From Phlyctochytrium arcticum (taxonomy: Eukaryota; Chytridiomycota; Chytridiomycetes; Chytridiales; Chytridiaceae), in contig JAHLKI010000024.1 in the NCBI GenBank assembly GCA_025602905.1, positions 186,001 to 250,000 on the forward strand: a stretch of DNA of 64,000 nucleotides. Direction: 5' to 3'. How positions within the stretch are numbered: position 1 is the first letter of the stretch; every line of letters begins with the position of its first letter. Positions 21,401 to 31,553 of the stretch are shown here, piece by piece. The notes beneath the pieces are model-generated. The model was given only the letters and a program-made list of their open reading frames with translations. It did no database searches and was not told where the DNA came from. Made by a program: the position numbers and the translations under genes.

Positions 21401-22041
21401 CCGCAAATCCATGCCTTGCAGTGCATCTACCCGAACTTTTAGGCGGGCAATCTTTTCGCTAATCATCTCGTCCCTCTTCTGCTCCGCGAGAAAGAACCGT
21501 GAACCCTATGGAATGGGTGCAGTGAGAAACAATCAAGATATGTATAAGGGAGAAGATCTACCTTGGACATCTCATATACGACTTCTTCCACTCTTTCGCG
21601 AGTAACGTATTGTGTGCCGGCCTTGTTTGGATTTATAAGTAGTCGTGACCGTAATCCCTTTTCAGCCGCTGAAATTTCCCTTGTGCTGCCGCTTCCAGCT
21701 GCATTGACCAAGGGTTGTGTTGATTGAAAGGTTGTCTTGGCGTCTGGGCCGGTGCTGGAGCTTTGTTTTGAAGTATCGGGACCCAAAATAAGCTGCTGTT
21801 GCTCGGGCGTGAGCCCATATTGCGTGGCAGGGTAATGCGGATCTACTGCTTCTGATTCCTCCTCGCTTTTCTGGACAAGGGAGCTGGTGGGATTGCCAGC
21901 GGCTTCGTCGGTAATGCCAAACTGCCCGTCGTCTAGGCCGTCAAACTCAAAATCGTCTCCGTCGACCCAGTCCGGCCAGTCCCCCCACCCGTCCTCCCCG
22001 TTAGGTTCTGGAGATTCCGTCTGGCCACTGTCGGTCGACAT
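18405..22041 (-). CDS. POLK: DNA polymerase kappa (Y family), 24 exons
   Basis: Hand-joined exons: 22041-21562, 21505-21311, 21248-21245, 21188-21139, 21077-21063, 21007-20974, 20916-20913, 20852-20824, 20767-20754, 20696-20613, 20552-20533, 20462-20443, 20389-20302, 20233-20208, 20140-20125, 20050-20038, 19978-19969, 19909-19817, 19764-19703, 19640-19543, 19486-19454, 19395-19185, 19124-19017, 18956-18405; together 752 residues in one frame. The order is an acidic N-terminus; the kappa-specific clasp (GTQYVTRERVEEVVYEMSKG); motif I VDMDAYFAAVEELY; PMAVGGMSMLSTANYEARKY; the active-site SLDEAFLDIN; KLTASAGIAANKMLAKVCAD; thumb KVPGVGRVQERIFRAFGIE; and the little finger with KTLTLKLKTPDFQLCTRAKS. 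Two UBZ4 zinc fingers (CPVC...HVGRC and CPIC...HIDAC) and a PIP-like end, KTQILDYFKK, with Lys instead of Gln as in human kappa, complete it. It performs translesion synthesis and is recruited by ubiquitinated PCNA. Confidence 0.9.
20913..20916 (-). other. POLK: Four-nucleotide microexon in polymerase kappa
   Basis: The minus strand reads tttag|CTCG|gtaag. The upstream exon ends with GAA G and the downstream exon begins C AAG TAC GGT. Only insertion of CTCG gives Glu-Ala-Arg-Lys-Tyr-Gly, matching the conserved fingers motif 'ARRFGVRAAMPG' of the family. Flanking introns are 57 and 60 nt. Confidence 0.75.
21245..21248 (-). other. POLK: Four-nucleotide microexon in the catalytic motif of polymerase kappa
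   Basis: The minus strand reads gacag|GACG|gtacg. The upstream exon ends in the codons for Cys-Val-Asp-Met and the downstream exon starts with CC TAC TTT GCC. GACG supplies the second Asp and the first base of Ala of the invariant D-M-D-A block. Flanking introns are 62 and 56 nt. Confidence 0.75.
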
Positions 22042-22109
22042 AGGAGCGTTCGTTTATACAATTTGCACAGGAAATTGCGTTGGAATTTGGATTTTGGAGA
22101 AACTCCGAG

Positions 22110-22157
22110 ATTGTCATCGGTGGCTGTGCTCTTCATTTGCTCTCCATATATAATAAA
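22110..22157. promoter_or_regulatory. Shared promoter element (copy 1) with TATA box
   Basis: A 24-base element at 22110-22133 (core tcatcggtggctgtgc) is repeated with two mismatches at 24227-24250. Here it is followed 13 bases later by a TATA-like tatataataaa (22147-22157). It lies between the polymerase kappa start (minus) and the small gene starting at 22258 (plus). Confidence 0.4.
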
Positions 22158-22257
22158 GGCGTGTCTACTTCTCAAGTTCTCCCACGCTCCCCTCCGGTTA
22201 AAAACGACGCGGAAAAGGGGATAATGGATCTGGAAAAGTTCAGCGAGAAGGTTTATA

Positions 22258-22567
22258 ATGGAATGGGGCCAACCCAATCACCGTATCATCGGCCACGTGC
22301 GTTTCTCCCCCGCCCTCACCTTCAATGTAGGCCTCCAAGGCTTCACGGAAGATTGGGGCGCGTTTGAACTGGCTGGCTCAAAGTTTGAGGATGCCTTCAA
22401 AGGCAACTTCATTAATCTGGGTACGTTTCGAGACCAGGTTAACTAGTTCTAAACGGTCACACTCAGATACGGATTTGCCCATCGGACAGTTTACCTGTAA
22501 AATATATCCAAGAGATAACGGCCACACCACATTCAAGTACGCAGCCGATCGTCTTCTCAAAATATGA
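22258..22567 (+). CDS. Small two-exon gene, unrecognised product
   Basis: Exons 22258-22420 and 22467-22567, joined across a 46-nt intron (donor GTACGT, acceptor CTCAG), give about 88 residues. Evidence for a real gene is the good TATA box 100 bases upstream, canonical splice sites and the continuity of composition across the junction: FTEDWGAFELAGSKFEDAF before, then NLDTDLPIGQFTCKIYPRDN after it. No domain, signal peptide or membrane segment is evident. The product could be longer if a further 3' exon exists. Function is unknown. Confidence 0.4.
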
Positions 22568-22992
22568 TCAGCGAGGAACGGATGCGCAATCCTTCCTTGA
22601 TGGATCATGACAATGAGGTCTGTATACTTGTCATCAAAAATGGGAACACTACTGTTGCGATTATGACAAAAAATATTGCTTGTTTGTTATCAAGAACGGC
22701 CCCAGTACTGGCATCACAATCAGGACGCGCGACAGGAATATATTTTTTCATTGACCAGCTTGGAGTAAGATCATTGCGGAGCCCACACACTCAAGCGACC
22801 ATAAAACACTGGGAACAGCTCCATCTTCCTGGCGACCAGAAGCGTCAGCAAGCCGGAACGCACCATTTACCCGGACCCCAACCACAGTAAGAGCCGTGTA
22901 TTTTTATTTATCGTCGCAACCACCCTCTAAAGATAAACGTACAGTCATGACCGAGCGCCAGGCCCCGAATCCTCCCGAATTTTTTTATATGC

Positions 22993-23409
22993 ATGTGGGT
23001 GTGGCCTGAGAAGATGCGAAAAACGTGGGAAAAATTACTGAGCAACGAGCGGTCAGTATTGACCGACCTCGAGCGGACGCGGTTCCAAGGACTACTGGAC
23101 GGGCGCCTGGGCATCCCCGTCGACAGCATTATAACATATTCCCACGGAATCTGGATCGCCCATGCCACCGGAGTCGTGGAGTGGGGTGAGGGCAGACCTG
23201 CCCGCCAATGGGGGGCCCGTATCGTCTGCAGGCCACATTCGAAGGACCAAGCCTGTGTTGTTGTGCAGGATGTCTTCTCCGAGGCAGATTATCAACTGTA
23301 TCTTGTATTTAGCATTGCATTCGGCACAATGTATACAAATAACTCTGAATTCATACATCAGTATATACGCAATCCGAGGGGCCTTCCCGCAATAAGAATT
23401 AAGCAGTAA
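22993..23409 (+). CDS. Possible gene or gene remnant, unrecognised
   Basis: An open frame of 138 residues; a better start is the ATG at 23014 (MRKTWEKLLSNERSVLTDLE). The composition is protein-like (WGARIVCRPHSKDQACVVVQ), but no family is recognised and no splice partner was found. The AT-rich end suggests it may be a terminal exon or a relic. Treat as hypothetical. Confidence 0.25.
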   Translation: MWVWPEKMRKTWEKLLSNERSVLTDLERTRFQGLLDGRLGIPVDSIITYSHGIWIAHATGVVEWGEGRPARQWGARIVCRPHSKDQACVVVQDVFSEADYQLYLVFSIAFGTMYTNNSEFIHQYIRNPRGLPAIRIKQ

Positions 23410-23860
23410 CAATATGTAAACTGGTCAGGAAAGCTATGAGATGATTTTGACCAATTTGGGCCGAACTTTATTACGAGGGTACCCATGCATACTCGACACA
23501 CACGAAAGTACGGGATGGATTATGTGTTCTAGATTTGCAATTGCTGTTCATAGATAAAGGAGAATCTGAAAGTAAGTAAGAGTAATGAGAGGAGAATTTA
23601 TTGAGCACTTGCTCATTGACCACATTTCGCACATGGCTCATGGCTCTTGAGGCCATGTGCGAGATGTTATCAGAGTTCGCGGTATGAAGACGAGCACATC
23701 CAAATGTTGGTTCCCTTTTGCTTCGATGAACCTTGTAGTCCAACCATTCAACAACGAGGCGGGTTTAGTGGTCCAGCGAAAACGGCGTCGTTGTCAGTTA
23801 CGAAATCTGCATCGGGCAACAAAAGTCCGTTCAAGAGGTATTGAGTGCTGGACGCTCAGT
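23410..23860. other. Intergenic sequence
   Basis: No supported gene. Short frames on both strands have no recognisable features. Confidence 0.3.
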
Positions 23861-24146
23861 CTATTTCCACAGTTCATGTTTGATGCTTTCCCATTCTTCA
23901 TCGGTGAGGGCCTGTCGAAATTGAGCAATACGCTGGAGGCTTTCCGCTTGAAAGTATCCAACCGAATGTTCCCTCTTATGGGTATTCATTCACCTTGACC
24001 GTTCATGGGATTGTCGCGCTTGTATAGGCATTCAGTGCATGGTCGCTGGTTTGCTGCTGAGTTTTTGGGTGGTCGGAACTACCAAGGTTGATAGAGTCCT
24101 CCTTTTGCGTCGGGATATGGTCGTCCTTGGGCTCTTCCGCAGACAT
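23861..24146 (-). CDS. Possible small gene, unrecognised
   Basis: A minus-strand ATG at 24146 opens MSAEEPKDDHIPTQKEDSIN. A separate downstream frame ends at 23861 with the convincing helical sequence RIAQFRQALTDEEWESIKHE and a Trp-Lys end. At least one intron must join them; a donor GTGAAT near 23996 with acceptor TTCAAG near 23948 fits the downstream part. I could not settle the upstream junction. The likely product is under 80 residues. The start lies 270 bp from the divergent AHSA1-VOC gene. Confidence 0.3.
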
Positions 24147-24226
24147 TTTCTTTGTTGGCAGCTGGTGAAGAAGAATAAGAATTCAAAACTCAGGCGAAAC
24201 CTGTGGTGGCTGGGCGGTTGATTCGG

Positions 24227-24313
24227 ATTGTCATCGGCGGCTGTGCACTTTATTTAAATTGTGGCTGAGCACATTCCCCCCGAGTTCCCCCAAAAATCCC
24301 CATTATATAAAAG
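24227..24313. promoter_or_regulatory. Shared promoter element (copy 2) and TATA box of the AHSA1-VOC gene
   Basis: The element at 24227-24250 (core tcatcggcggctgtgc) matches 22110-22133 in 22 of 24 positions. A strong TATA box, tatataaaag, follows at 24304-24313, about 104 bases before the start codon at 24417. Confidence 0.5.
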
Positions 24314-24416
24314 GCCCTGTTCTCCCTTCCCCCCGGCCTCTGCCTTCATCCGTCTGATACGAGCATTCTCTCGGCCTTTTCTGTTTCTTGATTCTCTAGC
24401 TGCATCCTGCCACATC

Positions 24417-25507
24417 ATGTCCTCCAATGGAGCTCAAAAGCGTGCTGGCGACGCCAACGGCGCTGCGACCCCCGTCACCAAGAAGCAGGACACCAAACCT
24501 GCAACAACAGAAGAAAAGACCGCCCCGCCCGGCGTAGATATGAGTGTGTTTGATCCCAAACCTGCATCAAAGGACAGCACTGATGTCCAAGTCGACCAAA
24601 GCTTTACCGTGGACGCCAGCAAAATCTATGAAATTTTGACCAATGCCAAGACACAAGGCGATGTATCGGGATCTGAAGTGGTAGGCGCCACTAGCAAAGT
24701 TGGGGATGGTAAGCTCTCTTTTGCATCCTGAGCCTCAAAGTGCAAAAGTGCCTAACGCCCAAGGTTGCCTCCATGTATAGAATACACGACATGTGACGGC
24801 TGGTGCAAGGGCAAAGTCGTTCATCTCGTCAAGGATTCTCTCATCATTCACGAGTTTCGCTTGACGGAATGGGCCGACGACATTCCTTCCTCTACTCTCA
24901 TGTTTCATTTCACCAAGGGGGTTCATGTAAAGACCAGGCTCATCATCACCGTCGCCAAAGTCCCCACCTCCCACGAGCGAGCCATGCAAGTGTACTGGGA
25001 ACAGTGTGCATGGGGCGGTATTCGAAAGCACCTAAATGATGAAAAGGCGCAAATGCCACCGCGATCCCTCGGCAAGAATGTCTGCCATATGGAGATTCCC
25101 GCCAAAAACCCGGAGCGCGCAGCAAAGTTTTATTCGGAGGTTTTCAACTGGGATGTCAAGGAATGGAACAAAGATCCTCTCTACTACGGGTTCACAAGTG
25201 GGCCCAAAAATTCTCCTTGGGGTTGGTGTAAGTATAGTCCTGTCCCTTCAACTCTCATCAGTCCTTGACTCATACCGTTTATGACACAGGCGATGGTGGA
25301 TTTCTCAAGATTGACGAAAAGGCCGAGCGTACCGAGCAAGCGATTATCCCATACTACAACGCCTTGCCGATTGAAGACTATGAGAAGAAGGTCACGGCCG
25401 CGGGCGGCAAAGTGATTGTAGCAAAAAACAAGACTTATTTTGGAACTATTGCTCGCTGTGAGGACACCGAGGGCAATTCATTTGTTCTGTATGATCATCA
25501 CATGTAG
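24417..25507 (+). CDS. Fusion of an AHSA1/SRPBCC domain and a VOC (glyoxalase-like) domain
   Basis: Three exons (24417-24708, 24781-25227, 25290-25507) give 318 residues; the start has the context catcATGtcc. Residues about 55-165 are an AHSA1-type START/SRPBCC domain: FTVDASKIYEILTNA, WCKGKVVHLVKDSLIIHEFR, LTEWADDIPSSTLMF and a closing helix ending WGGIRKHL. Residues about 180-317 are a VOC-fold domain: NVCHMEIPAKNPERAAKFYS, EVFNWDVKEW, then GDGGFLKID and GNSFVLYDHH. AHSA1-like domains stimulate Hsp90 or bind small hydrophobic ligands. VOC proteins include glyoxalases, dioxygenases and binding proteins; metal ligands cannot be fixed by eye. The first 50 residues are Thr/Ala/Lys-rich and probably disordered. 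Both domains lie in one continuous frame, so the fusion is genuine at gene level. Confidence 0.75.
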
Positions 25508-26188
25508 ATTTTGGAAACGGACGCTTTGAGCCTTTTTGTTTGGCTTTTTGTATTCCATTCTTTCATTCATTGGGATGTGGGGACTGTTTTGGCTTTTGTA
25601 ACTTTCATATGTGGATATGACCAATAGAGTCATTTGTGTCGGAGGACCCAGATGGCTGGCCCGTCCAGACTGACATCTTATGAATTACAATAAGCGAGGC
25701 CCGATGTGTGGTATGCGGAAACATGAAAGTCAGCCTGGAACATAAATGTCATCAAATTCACGCGTGGGCACTGGGTGGGAAAATGTAAGACCCCCTTTTT
25801 GCACATATCCATGAAGCGACGATTGAGCATGAAGTCAAGTGAAAAGTGAGACCCTCACGAACGGTTGGTCAGTCGTCACTAGCAAGCTAGTTCGATCACA
25901 CCTCCCGAACACAATGTTGCTCACAGGCCACACCACGACAAAAGGATCAACTCTGAAACGAACTCTATTTTACGCCAATGAGGCAGTGAACTTATATAGA
26001 TATTATGTACGTGAGTTGGCAGCAGTGTGTATAAGTGTGTGAGAGAGTGAGAGAGATGTGGGTGTGTGTGTGTACATTTTGGATTTTGGACAAAAAAACT
26101 AATCAAAAAACTAGACTAAGGAAGAATTACCGTAACTCCCCTCTCCAAAAAAAAAAGCAGAACCAGCAACTTTTTCTTTTTCTGACAA
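25508..26188. other. Convergent 3' region
   Basis: About 680 bases between the AHSA1-VOC stop and the receptor stop. It holds a GA/GT-rich simple-sequence stretch (26030-26075, gagagagtgagagag then tgtgtgtgtg) and A-rich runs near 26140-26160. No gene is supported. Confidence 0.4.
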
Positions 26189-27484
26189 TCAGTATCCGTA
26201 CGGTTTCTGCTGTTGTTGTGATTGTTGGTAGCCGCCATGGCCTCCCGCATATGGATTCGAGTACGAGTAGGAGTCGTACTGGGCTGGTGGGGAGGGGGGT
26301 TGATGGCGGGTGGGATAGCCTATTGAGGTGGAGTAGGGGTTTTGGGGCTGTGAAAGGTGGGGTTGAGAGTGGGAGTAGGAGTTGGGGGATGGGTAGCCAC
26401 CTGAAGGTGAGGTGGGTTTGGAGTAGATGCCATCAAGGTCATATTCAGTGCGACGGGAGTAAGAATCCTGTGATGAAGGGGTGGTGGGAGAGTGCATCAT
26501 GTGAGACATGGATTGGGTTTGTTGGGGACGGACGGGTGCAGCAGAGAAGGCGGATGTAGAAGAGGATCGGCTCCGACCGCCGCGAGAAAAGTAAGAGAAA
26601 ACGACGTAAGGGGTGGAAGCCTTCCACGCCGCACGACCGGTTCCAAAGACGAGCCAAAAGCAGACTCCGACAAGTGCACCGGAATACTCTCGAGCGCCCA
26701 GTTTGAGGTCAGTGGGTTGGTACGCTTGGTTGATGACGGCGCGGACTTGCTGAAAGTTGGCACAGATCATGACGGTCAAGAAGATGATGCCCCAGATTCC
26801 GAATCGGTAGACCATGGAGAGCGAGATGCGGGATGCTGCCGATGTCGTGGCCGTCGATGAGGACTTGATTTGCCCGGACGAACCAGAGGTGATGGAGTTG
26901 TTGTGGGTCGAGTCATTACGGCGGCGGTACACCAAGAGTTTGAGACCGGCATGGGAGATCATGATGACGGTAAAGACGCAAAACATGGCATTGAAGGGAA
27001 GCGGGCCGTAGGCATAGCCGTTGATGGGGAAAATGTAGGTGCAGTATACATTATGGGGTCCAAAGCCACGGTTGGTGGGTTCTTGCGAGTTGAGCATGGC
27101 AACAACCAGAGTAGGAACCACGGCAAAGATGATGGAAGCGCCCAAGTACCAAGGAAAGCGTCGTCGTTCTTGGTCGCGGAACTTTGAGGTGCAGACGGCG
27201 GACCAGACGTTGAAGGTGAGGAAAAAGTTGAGGACGTACATGACGGACAACAGGTAGAGGATGGCGAGGGCCTGAGCACGGCAGAGTTCAGGATCCAGCG
27301 TCTTGATGTTGCCCTGAGTGATGGCCATGCCGGCAAAGATGGTGATGGCAAAGAGAATGTAGGCAAAGGCAAAGAAGCGGAGCGTAATGTTTTTCTTGAC
27401 GCGGGAGAAGAGGAGGATGAGTTCGATGGCCAAGATGGTCGAGAGGGCATAGAGTCCCAGAAGGAATATCTGGTCGATTTCCAT
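26189..27484 (-). CDS. Seven-transmembrane receptor-like protein
   Basis: Single exon of 431 residues from the ATG at 27484 (MEIDQIFLLGLYALSTILAI); the frame upstream to 27556 is probably leader. Seven hydrophobic helices are clear: about 6-28, 38-60, 70-98 (CRAQALAILYLLSVMYVLNF), 112-135, 165-195, 232-256 and 278-300 (SGALVGVCFWLVFGTGRAAW). The last 130 residues are a Ser/Tyr/Pro/Gln-rich cytoplasmic tail. The layout, with a short N-terminus and a long phosphorylatable tail, fits a G-protein-coupled receptor of the fungal or cAMP-receptor-like kind. No DRY or NPxxY motif is present, so the class is not assigned. Ligand unknown. Confidence 0.7.
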   Translation of the reverse strand: MEIDQIFLLGLYALSTILAIELILLFSRVKKNITLRFFAFAYILFAITIFAGMAITQGNIKTLDPELCRAQALAILYLLSVMYVLNFFLTFNVWSAVCTSKFRDQERRRFPWYLGASIIFAVVPTLVVAMLNSQEPTNRGFGPHNVYCTYIFPINGYAYGPLPFNAMFCVFTVIMISHAGLKLLVYRRRNDSTHNNSITSGSSGQIKSSSTATTSAASRISLSMVYRFGIWGIIFLTVMICANFQQVRAVINQAYQPTDLKLGAREYSGALVGVCFWLVFGTGRAAWKASTPYVVFSYFSRGGRSRSSSTSAFSAAPVRPQQTQSMSHMMHSPTTPSSQDSYSRRTEYDLDGIYSKPTSPSGGYPSPNSYSHSQPHLSQPQNPYSTSIGYPTRHQPPSPPAQYDSYSYSNPYAGGHGGYQQSQQQQKPYGY

Positions 27485-29220
27485 TGTTGCAAAGAGGTCC
27501 TTTGGATGAAAAAAACTTGGATCTTGTCTACTTCTATCCGCCGACCTCCTCCGCAAGTCTTGAACCCGTTACTTTTGACAACCGCTGGTCGATGGCACGT
27601 CGATAGGGACGACCGCAAAAATATCAATAAGAGGGAGGCTCAGAGGAGGAGGGCCTACAACGACCAAGCGTCTTGAATGGCAGGCTGGTGAATTGAATGG
27701 AAAGATGGAAGGAAGACTGGCACGGGAGCAAAAGGTTGCGGAACTTGCGGGGAAACTAGAGTTGTCGGTTACGGGTTTTTTGTTGTTCGACTGCACTTGT
27801 TGGCGATGTTGCGAGAATACGTCGTACTCGAAGATGAAATAGATCGACTTGTGGTACTGTCTCGTGCTGTCGTCTGTCGGCACTGGGGCTCGGAAACACG
27901 GTAAACCCTGAGGCGGGACGGATAACCGGGTCGAACGTAAATGAATGAACGGCAAGACCAAGCAAGGCCACGCAAAGGAGGGTTCCTTGAAGAGGCTCAG
28001 TGGACCAAGGCGTTGCAAAGTGGTGGGCGAGGTCAAAGTAGTTTGGCTTGGGTCAAAAGAGTCTTGAGGGGAGAAAAACGATCAACCGTCAACGAGAACT
28101 TGCTATCGGTTTCAGGGTTTCAATGGGAGAGCCACTTGACAAGAGCGGAACGGGAAAATCAAGGTTTTGGTAGGGAACTGCCGCGTACGAATAAATTGGA
28201 GGCTCGGAGTGCCTGCCAATCGAGTACAACTCTGGGGAGAGAGCCTTGTCCCGCCGATTACTTTATACCACGGATTTCGGGCACGGACAATATGAAGGTA
28301 AGAAATGCAGGTGGTTCTTGCCTTCCTTGCTCCAAGTTGCAAGCTGAATTAATTTAGAAAAAGGCTCTCTTGGCAGCCTCAACGAGTCGCTTCGTTCCTT
28401 GCTGCTCGACGCGCCAGAACCAAAGAGTGTTCCAACACTTGCCTTCACACATCGCGTGGCTTTACCTATAAAATATCCCCACGGCCAAAAATACCGAGAA
28501 GAGCCCTGTTTACCGCTTCTTTCCTTTCGCAGCACATCCTCCCCCCCCCCACACCCTGGGATAGGCCGCGTACCAAGCAGTTGACATTTTACGCCTAACG
28601 GAAAGTTAATTCCTGTTAGCGGAAAAGAAAAACAAACATAAACCGCTTTAGGCTCAACTCTAAAAAACATTGACTCAAGTAAAACCGTGAAACAGGGCCC
28701 GACGGCGGCTGAAACATCGCTATCAGCGCCCTATCATGTCCCGCCCGCCTTGGGCCGTACGGTCGCACACTGATGTGGCTTCAATCATACCATGTTGTAT
28801 TTTTTGTGTCGCCGGCCAATGAGAGCCACTGGATTTTAACATTCAAAATCGGGTCATCCGCAAAACATCGATATCATATCTTCATATATATCGACCGGCT
28901 TTGAACAGGAGACATTGGATGAATGCACCAATTGTGTTGGACATACCAGTATTCGTATTACGAGAGAGAGAGAGAGCACACGAGTATAAGCGAGTACTCG
29001 AGTAGTTCGGGGGGTAGTTTCTCGAATGAAACATGAAGATCAGGGGATGTCCTACAAGTAGAGTGCAGATTTCAAATGTGTGAAAGCACTGATGCTGCTC
29101 ATACATGGAACATGGAGCGGCATTTTGGGAAATGCGTAGAGGAGCAGCGCCCTGGCAGCGCCGCTGCAGCGAGATGAGAAACGCCGACATGCAGATAAAT
29201 ACAAAGTAATGCGTTTTCAA
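27485..29220. other. 1.7-kb intergenic region
   Basis: It contains the upstream region of the receptor gene (minus) and the 3' end of the primase gene (minus). A C run (28539-28550) and a GA microsatellite (28960-28976) are present. Several 60-150-residue frames on both strands are Ser/Arg-rich and lack domain signals. No gene is supported. Confidence 0.35.
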
Positions 29221-31211
29221 TCAAAACGTCAAGTCAACCCCCCGCTCCATCCGAATTTCCTCTCCCAGTCCATTCAAGAACTGCCTGAAATAGCTAATAT
29301 GCGGGGCCAGCCCTTTGCCATCTCCAGCTTCCACCAACTCTTCCACGCCCACACTGCCTATTGGATCAAATGATTCACAGGTCGCCGGATTAATGGGCAC
29401 ACAGACCCGCCCCGTCTTGGGATGCACGCAAAACGGTGCTTTGAGTAAATGGTTGAGACCAATGGAGACGTGGGAATCCAGTCGTGGGTAAATGTAAAGG
29501 AACTGGATGTCGCGTTCAGTGTTGGGGGGAAAGAATTTGCCGCTTGATTTTTTGCCGGGCGCATTGAGGAGGGAGACTAGGATCTGCCAGGTTTGGAGGG
29601 AGGTGGGGCCTGGACGGGATGCCATCTCCTGTTGGAAGCGGGCAATGACATCTAAACTCGGCGTGGGATGAGATATTCAAACGTCCAGTACAATAAAAAA
29701 CGAATAGGTCATACCGGCATCTTGAACAAAACCCACCAACTTTTCAATCTGCTCGGGAGTTCTCATACAGTTCATTCCTTTTAAAACTGTGCGTTCAAAG
29801 TACTCTTCAACAACCTTTTGTGCAGCTCTACCCACACGGAAATCAATTTAGCCAAAAGCGAGACAAACGTTCACGAAAGAGTGCAAGAAATCTCACCCCA
29901 GACTAGGATGCAAAGTCCGTCCCAAATTGACGCGTCGTCCGGCTCCTTGCTCTGCACCTCCTTTGATAACCTCCAAAAATGACACAATAGCTCGTCGCTG
30001 GTCGCCAGTCAATTTGCGGGCCCGTGAATCAGAGACCCAGCAATGGACACCACGTCGCCCAGAGTAGACCCATAAGAGATGCTTGAACCCAAAGTCCTCT
30101 AAACAAGACATCAGACTCACGGTTCTCTAATACACTCTTGCCTGGAAGCAGAGTCTTACCCCTCAACGCCCGATCCAGAATTTTGATGGCAACAGTCATA
30201 AATTCCCAGCACTTATGACATACTGAACCTCCACTATTGAATCGTAAGCCATCTTCGACTAACGTTCACGCAGAGAGTTCAGTTGGACCTTACCTGCAAC
30301 ACGTTCGAATTTCATCATAGTCCGTCATATCGATATCAAACACCAGCTCGCGCTCCATGGGTTTAAAACTTGCAGCCGACACACTCTTCTTTTCTTTTGG
30401 CTAAAATCATCCCACATTAGAACCCTCAATCTCATCATAGCTGACAATGGAGGGCACTTACGGCGATATTATACACGGCGCCAATATCCATCTTGACGGG
30501 CACGGCCTTGACAACTTCGTCTCTCAGGGCCTGGGCATCCTTAAAACTCTGAAATCGCACATAGATCTCATTCGCGAGCGTAAAACTCCATTCCCTATTC
30601 GCGAAATAGTTCTTCTGGACTGTTAAAAGACATTAATTTGACCATATTCTTGTACCACTCTCTCGCCAAGAAACCAACCATTTCCGTATGATAACCACCG
30701 ATACACTTCCTGAAAGGGAAAAAAGCGCTCGTAGAAAATCTTCAACATGGCTTGAAAGTGTTGCGGGTCCAAATGGCCTCCTCCACCCGTCTCTTTCGTA
30801 GGTACAGCACCAGCAGTTTCGGATTTGACGCTTATGGGAGGTGCTATGCCCGCCGCCGACTGCTCATCTTTTCTATTTCAAAAGATAAAGACAACCACAC
30901 ATCAATCATTGACCAAGGATATCAGATTTTCGAATTGTAACGCACATAGGTTCATTCTTGACGCTCTTCGCCGCAGTCACCGGGACCGGATCAACCTCCA
31001 TCTCATCATCATCGGTATCGAAATTGATTGTTTCGGTTATGGGTTCGGCTTTCACTTTCTTGGTAGGGGAGGACGGGGGTGAGGTTGAGGATGCGGAGGA
31101 TGGACGACGTTTTGAATGGTGTTGTAGTTCGGGTGATGGAGAAGGTGAGGAAGCGGGGTCGGCATTTGGGGCCGGAAGGTGTTCTTCGGTAGGTGGGTCC
31201 GTTTGTGTCAT
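29221..31211 (-). CDS. PRI1: DNA primase catalytic (small) subunit
   Basis: Eight exons (31211-30946, 30872-30679, 30619-30462, 30400-30294, 30233-30160, 30098-29897, 29827-29715, 29651-29221) give 514 residues. The core begins near residue 130 with [20 protein letters not shown]. Then come [20 protein letters not shown], the metal-binding motif [18 protein letters not shown] with two catalytic Asp residues, a zinc-binding Cys cluster (CC...CHKC), [19 protein letters not shown] and the C-terminal [20 protein letters not shown] with [13 protein letters not shown]. It makes the RNA primers for polymerase alpha at replication forks. Unlike the usual 410-420-residue proteins, this one has a Ser/Pro-rich N-terminal extension of about 125 residues with four psi-K-x-E motifs (VKAE, VKNE, IKDE, VKSE) and an acidic [10 protein letters not shown] stretch. 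The catalytic core is complete. Confidence 0.92.
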
Positions 31212-31553
31212 GGCTCTTTCGAGTAAATGTTGAAGATTTTGGGCTCGAAATTCCAAATCTGTGAAGTCAGCACCAAACCCCAGATTTTGTCCGGATGAAT
31301 GTCCGAAAGTGCGCAGCACATGGATTTCTCAACCAAAAGGACAAAAACGAACAAGTTGGAACACCCAATGAAGAGACACACTGTGCAAAGGTTTGACATA
31401 ATATATACGCAAAAAGATAATACACGAAAAGAACATTAAGATAATAAAAAACAATATGGTTGGGTACGTCACATACGATGGAAATAAAATAACAATGTTG
31501 ATGGGGTAGATGTACAGGGTGAGAGGATTTGCAAGGGAGGAAAGTTTTGTGTT
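31212..31553. other. Intergenic: primase upstream region and OGT 3' end
   Basis: About 340 bases. It carries the primase promoter (minus) and the 3' flank of the OGT gene (minus). AT-rich near 31390-31460. No further gene. Confidence 0.4.

Noticed and set aside
28539..28976. C-homopolymer and GA microsatellite as possible regulatory elements
   Set aside because: Simple sequence without positional relation to a supported start codon.
28882..29220. A 112-codon minus-strand frame directly after the primase stop
   Set aside because: It begins with no good context, includes the translated GA microsatellite and has no domain signal.
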